The translations under genes were made by a program, and so were the position numbers. Source: Psychromicrobium lacuslunae (GTDB taxonomy: Bacteria; Actinomycetota; Actinomycetes; Actinomycetales; Micrococcaceae). From it: a stretch of 64,000 nt of DNA. This document shows, piece after piece, positions 43,019-50,849 of this stretch; positions within the stretch are counted from its first letter, which is position 1; each line of letters starts with the position of its first letter. The DNA lies in assembly GCF_000950575.1 (NCBI RefSeq), contig NZ_CP011005.1, positions 1,736,001 to 1,800,000 of the forward strand. The letters run 5' to 3'. The notes under the pieces are model-generated. The model had not been told where the DNA came from. It saw only the letters and a list, made by a program, of their open reading frames with translations, and did not search any database.

Positions 43019-43327
43019 ATGACGTTGGGTGTCCAACGTCGAGGGTTTGTTGCCGTTCTGACCCTGCTCCTGCCACTGGGGCTTTCACTCCTGATGGTGC
43101 CGCTGCTCGGGCAACAAAACTTGTCCGCGGCATTAATTGCCACTGCCACCGTCGCCGCCCTCAGCAGCGCTTTGAGCTTCGTGCTGATCAGCTCTGCGGC
43201 ACGCCCTGCCGCTGTGCGACTGGCGCGCACCGATTATCCGGGACCGGAACGTTTCCGAGTCGCCGACGACCCGCTGCTCTCCGGGCGTCCCGGACCGCGA
43301 GCGCCCGCTTCCTGCCGCGCTGCGTAG
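43019..43327 (+). CDS. Small membrane protein, DUF6412-like, beside YidC paralogue
   Basis: A protein of about 102 residues with two hydrophobic segments (VAVLTLLLPLGLSLLMVPLL and ALIATATVAALSSALSFVL) and a short charged tail ending PGPRAPASCRAA. Such small proteins are found next to a second YidC-like gene in several actinobacteria (DUF6412). The ATG at 43019 lacks a strong Shine-Dalgarno; a GTG at 42887 in frame would give 146 residues including the AQxNT repeat. It probably assists membrane insertion or is translated with the insertase; function is unknown. Confidence 0.6.
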   Translation: MTLGVQRRGFVAVLTLLLPLGLSLLMVPLLGQQNLSAALIATATVAALSSALSFVLISSAARPAAVRLARTDYPGPERFRVADDPLLSGRPGPRAPASCRAA

Positions 43328-43432
43328 CGGGAAGCTAAGACAAAATGCCAGAACATATTCAGTAGCTTCCTCGCTGCGCTCAATGATCACGCCGGATCTC
43401 TCGGCACTCACCATCATTTAGCGAGGAAAAAA

Positions 43433-44182
43433 ATGAATATCTATGACTTCGCGCCCCTTGCCTGGGCGCTAGAACTCGGCTACCAGTTCCTGCACTGGCT
43501 CAGCAGCGCGCTACAGCCTCTAGGCGGAGTAGCCTCAGCTGGCCTGGCCATCGTGCTGCTCACCGCGCTGATCCGCCTGTTACTCATCCCGGTCGGTGTC
43601 TCTCAGCTGCGCGGAGAGCTGGGGCGCCGCAGAATTGCCCCACAACTCGCCGCACTGCAAAAGAAATACCGCAAGAATCCGAGCCAGCTCAGTGAGAAAA
43701 CGCTAGCCCTCTATAAGGCTGAAGGTGTCTCGATGTTCGCCGGCATCGGACCGGCGTTACTTCAGGCTCCAGTGCTCATGGTGGTCTATGGACTCTTTGT
43801 GCTCAACCAGATCGCCGGCCATAGCAATGCGCTGCTCAGCACAAGTTTCCTTGGCGCCCCGCTCGGGCAGTCACTATTGCATCTAGCGAACAATCCACTA
43901 GGGCTCTGGCCAGCACTCGGAATTTTTCTTGTCGTACTCGGCATCATTGCTGCGGTTGCCGAGTTCAATCGACGTCGAGCTAAGCAGCAACAGCTCAGCG
44001 CCAGCGCACCGGCAAGAATCAGTGGATTGCTGCAATGGTTGCCCTATCTCACGCTGCTCACTGCGCTCTTCGTGCCCTTGGCAGCTGCCATCTATCTGGC
44101 TTGCACGACGCTTTGGACAGCACTGGAGCGAGTGGTATTAGCTCGCTGGCTGGACCGCGCTGCCAAAGTCAGTGCAGTGTGA
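43433..44182 (+). CDS. YidC/Oxa1-family membrane insertase (second paralogue)
   Basis: A 249-residue membrane protein with five hydrophobic segments. The YidC core is seen in GLAIVLLTALIRLLLIPVGVSQ, then a basic loop (LRGELGRRRIAPQLAALQKKY) and SMFAGIGPALLQAPVLMVVYGL. A conserved Arg sits in the hydrophobic groove (LIRLLLIP). It is shorter than the main YidC and has no lipoprotein signal, so it is a second, perhaps specialised, insertase; the primary one is normally near oriC. GAGGAAAAAA precedes the ATG. The 3' end overlaps the convergent SGNH gene by 14 bp. Confidence 0.88.
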   Translation: MNIYDFAPLAWALELGYQFLHWLSSALQPLGGVASAGLAIVLLTALIRLLLIPVGVSQLRGELGRRRIAPQLAALQKKYRKNPSQLSEKTLALYKAEGVSMFAGIGPALLQAPVLMVVYGLFVLNQIAGHSNALLSTSFLGAPLGQSLLHLANNPLGLWPALGIFLVVLGIIAAVAEFNRRRAKQQQLSASAPARISGLLQWLPYLTLLTALFVPLAAAIYLACTTLWTALERVVLARWLDRAAKVSAV

Positions 44183-45359
44183 CCTTAGGCTCTCCGATGC
44201 TGGTCAGGCCGGTTCCGGCGTAGCTGCAGCTGCCCCCGGTGCCGGCCTGATAGGCCTGCCGGAGGCAGTTGCGTAGCGCCAGCTGACCCCAATAGTTGGG
44301 GTGCAGCGACTCTTGAATGTAGTAGTCGCTGAGCGCCGTGCTGACGGTGCGAATCTCATTGATCCACTCGCTTTGATCGACCGCTCCGGCGCTCTGCCAG
44401 TCGGTCAGTCCGGAGTCATTGAGCTTCTTCGTCCCGCTCTGGCAGAGTGTGTGCCCGGCGAAGAGTCCGGAGACATCGAGAAGTTTGGCATTACTCAGTC
44501 CGGACTGATTCAGGCCGGACTGCACGGTGGCGTTGATCGCCGGCAGCGCGCTCTGCGCTGCCCAGTCCAGATCCTTATCCCAGAAGCCACAGCCGTAAGT
44601 ACTTTGTCGGCTATAGCCGGACTGGGAGTAAGCGATGTTCGAGCTGGTCGGTAGAGGCTGCGGGTAGTTTTGCAGCACAATCCGATAGTCCGTGGCGCTG
44701 TAACCGGCATTGCTCATCGCGGTGCCGACATTCTTCAGCGCGCCCGCGATCTTCCCGGCAACGGTAGCCAGATTGGCGCTGGTGAAGTTGGCCTTCACCG
44801 TGCTGTCGTCCTTGCAGTACTTGGGCACCCAGGAGAAGGAGGTGAGAAAGTTAGTCACGCAGCTGGTCACCACATCGGCAAAGTTCAGATCGTTGCCGCC
44901 AATGGAGACAGCGACGAGTTTGACCTTGTGGCTGGTGGCAAAGTTCTGTAAGGCGAGGGCTTGGCCAATATTGCCCTTACCATCATTGTAGAAATCAAGC
45001 CCCGGCTTGAAATAGCCCTTTGAGCTGGTCGATGTCGAGGTGATTGCACCAGAACAGGCGAGGTTCAAGGTATTGCTGGTGATCTTGATTTCTGCCGAGC
45101 CGGAGCGATGGCAGCGTTCGATGCTCTCGGCGTTTCCGGCGTCCCAATAAGCGCTGGCTCCTAGCGCATCGACCTGGCTGGCTTGTGAGGAGTTACCCGC
45201 CCAGCGGCCGCCCTCGCCGGAGATGTAGGAGTCGCCGAGGCTCACCGACCAGTCAGCTCCGGCCGGGACGGCGGCTTGCGCGGGCACCGCGAGGGGCAAC
45301 GAAAGGGTTGCTGTTATGGCTAGCAGCGCCAGGGTGCGCGCGACTGAGTTCTTTGTCAT
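44169..45359 (-). CDS. Secreted SGNH/GDSL hydrolase
   Basis: A 396-residue exported esterase or lipase-like enzyme. The signal peptide ends near AVPAQA (about residue 29). The nucleophile S44 is in VSLGDSYISGEG (block I); block III is VSIGGNDLNFAD; block V has the His in SLHPNYWGQLALRNC. The large insertions and several Cys suggest disulfides, as in Streptomyces lipase-like SGNH hydrolases. The start MTKNSVARTLALL is at an ATG. Substrate may be a lipid ester or an acylated polysaccharide; not determined. Confidence 0.93.
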   Translation of the reverse strand: MTKNSVARTLALLAITATLSLPLAVPAQAAVPAGADWSVSLGDSYISGEGGRWAGNSSQASQVDALGASAYWDAGNAESIERCHRSGSAEIKITSNTLNLACSGAITSTSTSSKGYFKPGLDFYNDGKGNIGQALALQNFATSHKVKLVAVSIGGNDLNFADVVTSCVTNFLTSFSWVPKYCKDDSTVKANFTSANLATVAGKIAGALKNVGTAMSNAGYSATDYRIVLQNYPQPLPTSSNIAYSQSGYSRQSTYGCGFWDKDLDWAAQSALPAINATVQSGLNQSGLSNAKLLDVSGLFAGHTLCQSGTKKLNDSGLTDWQSAGAVDQSEWINEIRTVSTALSDYYIQESLHPNYWGQLALRNCLRQAYQAGTGGSCSYAGTGLTSIGEPKVTLH

Positions 45360-45481
45360 CTGAGACCGGCCTATTCTTCCTTGAACTGACTTCTGTTTTC
45401 AGAGCAAAACTATTCGCCGGAGCCTACCGGGAAGTAAGCACAGAGTAAACAGTGGGGGTGAATTCACGGTAGATTCGGAAA

Positions 45482-46912
45482 ATGCGCTCCTTACTCTGGC
45501 TTCGTGATGATTTACGAGTTGCAGATAATCCGGCACTACGTGCGGCCTGTGAGCGCGGTGAGGTTTTACCGCTGTACATCTTGGAAGACGATTCAGCCGG
45601 TATCCGTCCCCTAGGCGGAGCCGCGCGCTGGTGGTTGCATCATTCGCTGCGGGAGTTGGCTGATTCTTTTCAACAGCTCGGCGCCCAATTGGTGCTGCGT
45701 CGAGGACAGGCCGCAGAGATCATTCCGGAGCTGATCGATGAGCACGATATCGACGCGGTTTTCTGGAATCGCCGCTACGGTGGCCCCGAGCGAGCGGTAG
45801 ACGCTGAGCTGAAATCTTCATTACGAGAGGCCGGTCTGACCGCGGAAAGCTTCCAAGCGAACCTGCTGTTTGAGCCCTGGCAGCTAAAAACTGGCAGCGG
45901 CGGGCATTACAAGGTTTTCACCCCCTTCTGGCGCGCCTGCCTTGAGCAGCCAGAGCCGCGTCAGCCCTTAGCGGCTCCGGCTACTGTACAGGGGGTCAGT
46001 GGCGTCAAGGGCGAGGCCTTGGAGCGCTGGGAATTGTTGCCGACTCGTCCCGACTGGTCGGGCGGCCTGGCCGAGCAATGGACGCCCGGCGAGACCGGGG
46101 CGACACAAGGACTCGAAGATTTCCTTGACCGTCACGCTGAGGGGTACGCCGTCGAGCGCGACAACCCCGGAATTGAGGCTACCAGTCGGCTAAGCCCCCA
46201 TCTGCGTTTCGGAGAGCTTAGTCCATTCCAGGTCTGGCACGCACTCCGGCGGACGGCAGCTGTTGCCCACGAAGACTCCCGCGTCTTCATCAGCGAGATT
46301 GGTTGGCGAGAGTTCTGCTGGCATTTGCTCTACCACCATCCGGACTTGGCCAGCCAGAACTATCGGCCAGAGTTCGACAACTTTGCATGGCAGCCCAGTT
46401 CCGAATCCGAATTGCGAGCCTGGCAGCAGGGCCGCACCGGTTATCCGATGGTCGATGCTGGAATGCGTCAGCTATGGCAGAGCGGCTGGATGCACAACCG
46501 GGTACGGATGATTGTGGCGAGCTTCCTGGTGAAGAATTTGCTGATCGATTGGCGTGTCGGAGAGAAATGGTTTTGGGACACCCTGGTCGACGCCGATGCG
46601 GCGAATAATCCGGCGAACTGGCAGTGGGTGGCCGGTTCGGGGGCGGACGCCTCGCCTTACTTCCGGATTTTCAACCCGGTGACCCAGTCCAAGAAATTCG
46701 ACGCCGAGGGCAGCTACTTGCGACGTTTCCTCCCCGAACTGGCTGAATTCGACAGTAAGCTCATCCACGAGCCGTGGAAAGCTCAACCCCAGCTGGACGA
46801 AAGTACCGAGCAGGAGGCGAGCTACCCCGTGCCCATCGTCGAGTTGGCGGCCTCCCGGCAGCGCGCGCTGGCAGCCTACGACGCCATGCGGGGCAGCGAC
46901 GCTCCAGGCTGA
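45482..46912 (+). CDS. phr: Deoxyribodipyrimidine photolyase (class I CPD)
   Basis: A 476-residue flavoprotein that repairs cyclobutane pyrimidine dimers in blue light. The N-terminal antenna domain begins SLLWLRDDLRVADNPAL; the FAD-binding helical domain has LSPHLRFGELSPFQVW, EIGWREFCWHLLYHHP, RVRMIVASFLVKNLLIDW and NNPANWQWVAGSGADASPYF. The last stretch lines the flavin and dimer pocket. The ATG at 45482 opens the conserved start. It converges with a GNAT gene over 62 bp. No light or SOS regulator is adjacent. Confidence 0.96.
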   Translation: MRSLLWLRDDLRVADNPALRAACERGEVLPLYILEDDSAGIRPLGGAARWWLHHSLRELADSFQQLGAQLVLRRGQAAEIIPELIDEHDIDAVFWNRRYGGPERAVDAELKSSLREAGLTAESFQANLLFEPWQLKTGSGGHYKVFTPFWRACLEQPEPRQPLAAPATVQGVSGVKGEALERWELLPTRPDWSGGLAEQWTPGETGATQGLEDFLDRHAEGYAVERDNPGIEATSRLSPHLRFGELSPFQVWHALRRTAAVAHEDSRVFISEIGWREFCWHLLYHHPDLASQNYRPEFDNFAWQPSSESELRAWQQGRTGYPMVDAGMRQLWQSGWMHNRVRMIVASFLVKNLLIDWRVGEKWFWDTLVDADAANNPANWQWVAGSGADASPYFRIFNPVTQSKKFDAEGSYLRRFLPELAEFDSKLIHEPWKAQPQLDESTEQEASYPVPIVELAASRQRALAAYDAMRGSDAPG

Positions 46913-46974
46913 TCTCCTTCCCTTTGCTCGGACTGGCTCGGCCCGGTTCTACTGAGCGAAGTTCAACTCTTTGC

Positions 46975-47385
46975 TCAATCTGTGGCAGGCCGCACCAAGG
47001 CGCTCTGATCCGGCTCAGCAAAACCAAATTTACGATAGAGTCCGTGCGCGTCGGCGGTGAACAGCACCCACCTGAACTTAGCTCCCGGGCCCTCATCGAT
47101 CATTTTGGCCACTAGTTTTTGCCCCAGTCCTGCCGCACGATGTTCCGGAAGGACGAAGACGTCTGCCAGATAGCCGAAGTTGACCCCGTCCGAGACCGCA
47201 CGGGCAAAGCCGACCAGCTCCCTGGTGTCTTCCCGATAAGCACCAACCAGCCTCCAGGCGTTAGTTATCTGGAGTTTCACCTCGGTCTTGCTGCGCTGCC
47301 GTCCCCAATAGGCCTCGGTAGAGAGGAACCGCCAGACCGCATCTAAATCGATTAATTTTCGGTCATCGCTGATCAGATAATTCAT
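46975..47385 (-). CDS. GNAT-family acetyltransferase
   Basis: A 136-residue N-acetyltransferase. The acetyl-CoA motif is VLPEHRAAGLGQKLVAKM, preceded by GYLADVFV and followed by FTADAHGLYRKFGFAEP. The start MNYLISDDRKL at 47385 matches the short form of this group; a TTG at 47421 would add twelve residues. Target is unknown. Confidence 0.87.
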   Translation of the reverse strand: MNYLISDDRKLIDLDAVWRFLSTEAYWGRQRSKTEVKLQITNAWRLVGAYREDTRELVGFARAVSDGVNFGYLADVFVLPEHRAAGLGQKLVAKMIDEGPGAKFRWVLFTADAHGLYRKFGFAEPDQSALVRPATD

Positions 47386-47627
47386 AAATTCGAAGCTATT
47401 TCGGGGTGCCTGAGATAGCAATCATTGATTGGCCCCTTTTATGTTCATTGCGGACTGCAACCCGGCAGGCACTCTGACCTATTTAGGTCAAAAATGCCCT
47501 AAAATTCAAGGAAGTGAGCGGGTCGGCAGAGCGCTCCGAATCTCGACATTTAGGCTCCTGGCTGCTAGCCTAACTGTGTCGTTGGTCACCATTAAGGGGA
47601 CCCAAAAACACTATCGGGGAACAAGGA

Positions 47628-47894
47628 ATGCGCAAAGCAATTCAAAAAACTTTAAGGGTCTCAGCAGCATCGGCCCTGGTGATTGGTGGACTCCTGGCTG
47701 GCAGCGGCGCCGCCCAGGCCGCCCCCATCGCCCCAGCACCTGAGGTCGTTGGCGTAACTCAAACTGAGTATTTCAATACCTCCGGTGCTTGCAACTCCAG
47801 GTGGTATGAACTGACCAACCTCGGCGCTCATTGCCAGCCTTGCTATTTCGGCAACGCTGTTGGCCGCTGGGTACTGACCTACAATATGACCTAG
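47628..47894 (+). CDS. Small secreted Cys-containing peptide
   Basis: An 88-residue protein. A signal peptide (RKAIQKTLR basic start, hydrophobic core, cut near AQAA at 31-32) releases about 57 residues ending WVLTYNMT, with Cys55, Cys69 and Cys72; three cysteines allow one disulfide plus a free or intermolecular one. I recognise no family. AAGGA immediately precedes the ATG. It is flanked by its own strong terminator (47922-47957). It could be a bacteriocin-like peptide, a signal or an inhibitor, but nothing fixes this; no immunity, export or processing gene is adjacent. Confidence 0.72.
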   Translation: MRKAIQKTLRVSAASALVIGGLLAGSGAAQAAPIAPAPEVVGVTQTEYFNTSGACNSRWYELTNLGAHCQPCYFGNAVGRWVLTYNMT

Positions 47895-47921
47895 ATCTAC
47901 AAGGATCACCCAGGTTTGCGA

Positions 47922-47957
47922 CAGCGGGCCCGTCAAGAGTTCTTGACGGGCCCGCTG
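47922..47957. terminator. Strong terminator hairpin after the secreted peptide
   Basis: CAGCGGGCCCGTCAAGA (47922-47938) pairs perfectly with TCTTGACGGGCCCGCTG (47941-47957) around two bases. It lies 27 bp past the peptide stop and before the convergent NIPSNAP gene. Confidence 0.85.
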
Positions 47958-47984
47958 CTGTCTCTGCACTGCCAGGGCCCTCGG

Positions 47985-48314
47985 CTAGCTCAGCGCCTGC
48001 ACCGCATCGACGGAGGCTTCCAGCACAATCGTGTGATACTGCTCGATATGTGAGAGGAATTCGGCGCGAGGTCCCTCCAACCAGCTGGCGCTCGAGTAAA
48101 AAGCGTCTTCTTGAAGTGTGCGGTGCTCAAGGGAATCGAAAGCCCGAATCAGATATCCCTCTTCGTTGCCTTCGTCCTGAACAGCAGATAACCCGCAATC
48201 GACTACCTGAATGCCGGCGTCCTGAATCATTGGTTTTGCTTCCTCGGTCAAGATACGCAGAAACTCCGCCGAGCTACCAGGCACTAAACGGTAAGTTCTT
48301 ATCTCTATGATCAT
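47985..48314 (-). CDS. NIPSNAP-family protein
   Basis: A 109-residue dimeric alpha-beta-barrel protein of the NIPSNAP family. The family start is MIIEIRTYRLVPGSSAEFL, with RAFDSLEHRTLQEDAFY and the closing beta strand QYHTIVLEA. The function of bacterial members is unknown; they may bind a small ligand. The gene converges with the secreted-peptide gene and shares the hairpin between them. Confidence 0.88.
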   Translation of the reverse strand: MIIEIRTYRLVPGSSAEFLRILTEEAKPMIQDAGIQVVDCGLSAVQDEGNEEGYLIRAFDSLEHRTLQEDAFYSSASWLEGPRAEFLSHIEQYHTIVLEASVDAVQALS

Positions 48315-48422
48315 GGGGTCAAGCTAATACCACTGGGCATCCGAACAGAGTGCCAATTGAAAGTTTCCGGACTCATTGCCGATCATGGTGAGCGACCGGG
48401 TGAGCCGGTGAGCGAGTCGTGG

Positions 48423-49538
48423 CTAAGCTTGCTGGCTCCGATGCATCCGTATTTCGGGAAGCGATGCCCAGCTCTCCGGTAATGTCGCCGCCGCTCCGTC
48501 GGGCTGGAAGCCGTTCTTCCGATAAAAGGCTTGCGCCCGCGGATTGTCCTGAAGTACCCAAAGGTAGGCGGCCTGCTGACCGATCGCTGCATCCAGCAAA
48601 GCCTTGCCCAGGCCGGTGCCATGAGCCTCTTCCAGCACATAGATGGAATATAGCTCTAGTTCGCCTGCCAGCTCCTCATCACGAGCTGGCCCGGCATCCG
48701 CGAAACCAATAATCCGCTGATCTGCGTCCAGCGCAATAATACGGGGATCGGTGGTGTCGAGCCCTACTCGTCGTTGCTCGGTCCGTTCCGGGACCGAGCG
48801 GCGTCGCGCCGCAAAGAACTCCTCAGACAAGACGTGCCCGTAGCACTGTTCATGCACCTGGGTGTGCATCAGCACCACAGCTTCGGCGTCTGCGGGGGTA
48901 GCTTGTCGCAGTTGGTATTCCATCGATCGAGTATAACTTTCAGGGCGAGGCCAGGCCATTACTGTGAGCTGGGGCCACTCCTCGAGCCAGCGCGCTGTTT
49001 TGGCACGATATACCGACTCAGGCGCCAATACCGGATTGGGGCGGATCACCAAATTGAAGATATCGGAGAGGCCGTGTGGTGCATACACCTGCCACACATC
49101 ATCCCGATCGCTGCGAACCCCCAGGCAGCAGGTGGTTGCCGCGAAGTTATCGATCGCCTCCTCGGCTGAGCTCAGCGGGGCTAGCGGGACGCCAAATTTT
49201 TGTTCATACCAAAGATGCACTCTGGCCTCATTACGAACCTCCACCTCAATGTCCAGATCTGCGAAGAGTGCGGCAATTTCTTCAATGACCGCGTTCTCCG
49301 CCTGCCAGCTCAGATCCGAATCGTCAAAATAAAAGATGTCGTAATCCTTGATACCGGCATCGGCAGCACGGCCAGTCTGCACATTCCAAATTGTCTGGAA
49401 TAGGCAGCCAGCCGTGAGATACCAGCCCGGTAGCCGTAATGAGGCCAGCCTGCCGAGCACCTCGGGAATATGCCGGTTCTGTCGCAAAACGACCTCGAGT
49501 TCGGTCAACTGTGCGTTAAGAGGAAGGCGAGAAAGCAT
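48423..49538 (-). CDS. Nucleotidyltransferase (NTP_transf_6) - GNAT fusion
   Basis: A 371-residue two-domain protein. Residues 1 to about 196 match the NTP_transf_6 (DUF925) group, with YLTAGCLFQTIWN and the metal-binding-type IKDYDIFYFDD (D65, D67), and SDIFNLVIRPNP. Residues 207-371 form a GNAT acetyltransferase starting MEYQLRQATPADAEA with IYVLEEAHGTGLGKALLDAA as the acetyl-CoA motif and AYLWVLQDNPRAQAFYRKNGF. The domains are separate proteins in most genomes; here no stop or frame change lies between them. Function is unknown. Confidence 0.82.
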   Translation of the reverse strand: MLSRLPLNAQLTELEVVLRQNRHIPEVLGRLASLRLPGWYLTAGCLFQTIWNVQTGRAADAGIKDYDIFYFDDSDLSWQAENAVIEEIAALFADLDIEVEVRNEARVHLWYEQKFGVPLAPLSSAEEAIDNFAATTCCLGVRSDRDDVWQVYAPHGLSDIFNLVIRPNPVLAPESVYRAKTARWLEEWPQLTVMAWPRPESYTRSMEYQLRQATPADAEAVVLMHTQVHEQCYGHVLSEEFFAARRRSVPERTEQRRVGLDTTDPRIIALDADQRIIGFADAGPARDEELAGELELYSIYVLEEAHGTGLGKALLDAAIGQQAAYLWVLQDNPRAQAFYRKNGFQPDGAAATLPESWASLPEIRMHRSQQA

Positions 49539-49567
49539 CTCCCCATCTTGTCATCTCCCCATGTTGT
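49536..49567. repeat. 16-bp tandem repeat over fusion-gene start
   Basis: CATCTCCCCATCTTGT and CATCTCCCCATGTTGT are adjacent (one mismatch). On the minus strand the copies give two GGGGAG sites each followed closely by ATG, so the repeat duplicates the ribosome-binding site and start codon of the fusion gene. It may be a recent slippage product. Confidence 0.6.
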
Positions 49568-49686
49568 CAGCCGTCAGTACTTAAGCAAAACGTAACTCCG
49601 ATCGCCTCGGCTGACCCTCGTTCACCAAAATCACTGCCGTCAAGGGCTCACTCAACTGTTTCTGCGCTGGCGACTTAGAATGTTCA

Positions 49687-50397
49687 ATGATGATTCAGAC
49701 ACTCAGGGTCTTCGTGGATCAACACAATGATTACGGCAATCCGCTCACGGTGCTGTTCGATACAGCAGGGTGGCCTGATGCACTGTGCCAGTCGCTGGCG
49801 ACAGCCTTCCAGACCAGTGAGACCGTATTCATCGATGAGCCTCGTACCGGTCGAGTGCGGATTTTTACCCCACGACGAAAAATCGGCTTTGCCGGTCATC
49901 CAACGGTCGGCACGGCTTGGCTCTTGAAGCAGCGTGGCTCTTCGGCGTCCAGCTTGGAAACGGACGCCGGGACGGTGCGGACTGAGGCCGATCACGCAAC
50001 CGCCAGCGTCTTCGCGCCGGCCAGCTGGTCTGCGCCCTGGCGACTCATCCAGCTCGCCAATCTAGCGGAGGTCGACCGAGCCAGCTCAGCAGGTGAGGAT
50101 CGCCACGACTATGTGTGGTGCTGGCTCGATGAGGGCTCTGGGCGGATTAGAGCCAGGGCATTCACCTCAATCAGCGGCACCCCCGAAGACGAAGCCACCG
50201 GTTCCGCAGCAAGTTGCCTGGCCGATCAACTAGGCCGAAAAATCACCGTACGGCAAGGGCTCGGATCGATTATTGAGGCCTTCCCGACGGCAGCTGGAAC
50301 AGTGGCACTCAGCGGAAGAGTGACCCTCAGCAGCACACCTCCCGACTTCGACGGATTGCTGAGCGAAGAACTCGCCAGGCTCCGCAGCAGCCCTTAA
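49687..50397 (+). CDS. PhzF-family isomerase/epimerase-like protein
   Basis: A 236-residue protein of the PhzF (DapF-fold) family. The family blocks are VFVDQHNDYGNPLTVLFD at the start, IGFAGHPTVGTAWLL and DEATGSAASCLAD near the C-terminus. PhzF enzymes isomerise small metabolites; most paralogues have no known substrate. It is somewhat shorter than the usual 260-290 residues. ATG-ATG at 49687/49690 makes the exact start uncertain. It stands alone and is divergent from the fusion gene. Confidence 0.86.
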   Translation: MMIQTLRVFVDQHNDYGNPLTVLFDTAGWPDALCQSLATAFQTSETVFIDEPRTGRVRIFTPRRKIGFAGHPTVGTAWLLKQRGSSASSLETDAGTVRTEADHATASVFAPASWSAPWRLIQLANLAEVDRASSAGEDRHDYVWCWLDEGSGRIRARAFTSISGTPEDEATGSAASCLADQLGRKITVRQGLGSIIEAFPTAAGTVALSGRVTLSSTPPDFDGLLSEELARLRSSP

Positions 50398-50537
50398 CAG
50401 CTGCACTATTTTGAGCGACCAAAGTGGTGCCACCATATTGCTGGCACCAGATAGACGGGGCAAAGTGGTGCAGTCGTTTAAGATCCCAGGTAACAAGCAG
50501 GGCTGACGTCTGAAAACAGAGGCTAGTAAGCATTAAA
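50398..50537. other. Intergenic CAAAGTGGT-rich stretch
   Basis: Between the PhzF-like gene and the tRNA terminator, AAAGTGGT occurs at 50421, near 50462 and again in the terminator stem at 50539. The first is followed by a GGTGCCA/TGGCACC hairpin (50426-50448). No gene is supported here. This belongs to the 452-bp interval between the PhzF-like and UPF0182 genes, which also holds the tRNA and two terminators. Confidence 0.5.
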
Positions 50538-50581
50538 CAAAGTGGTCCTGATCAGCATTTCCGCTGATCAGGACCACTTTG
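50538..50581 (-). terminator. Terminator after initiator tRNA
   Basis: CAAAGTGGTCCTGATCAGC (50538-50556) pairs perfectly with GCTGATCAGGACCACTTTG (50563-50581); six-base loop. On the minus strand it follows the tRNA by 23-26 bases and is followed by TTTAATG. Confidence 0.8.
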
Positions 50582-50607
50582 TGCGCACTCACACAGTGCA
50601 ACTTTCG

Positions 50608-50681
<74 letters not shown>

Positions 50682-50799
50682 GCGCTTTATCTACTTTACT
50701 GGCTCGGCTCCCCAGAACCAAATCGGGGGCTTCAGCCCCCCTCGGACACCCTGGGCTACGGCTTCCTAACCGGCAATGTCGATGCCTGACGACCAAAAA

Positions 50800-50835
50800 C
50801 GGGAGGGCCGGTTTCTGCTGAAACCGGCCCTCCCG
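50800..50835 (-). terminator. Rho-independent terminator of the UPF0182 gene
   Basis: CGGGAGGGCCGGTTTC (50800-50815) pairs perfectly with GAAACCGGCCCTCCCG (50820-50835) around TGCT. On the minus strand it is followed directly by TTTTT. It lies 14 bases past the UPF0182 stop. Confidence 0.93.
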
Positions 50836-50849
50836 CAATTTGTCACGAA

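Noticed and set aside
45458-45467. GTGAATTCAC palindrome before the photolyase gene
   Set aside because: A 10-bp palindrome is expected by chance in a region this long and there is no regulator gene nearby.
46953-46977. TGAGCGAAG/CTTTGCTCA hairpin between phr and the GNAT gene
   Set aside because: Weak stem with a wobble that overlaps the GNAT stop codon and has no U-run; not strong enough to call a terminator.
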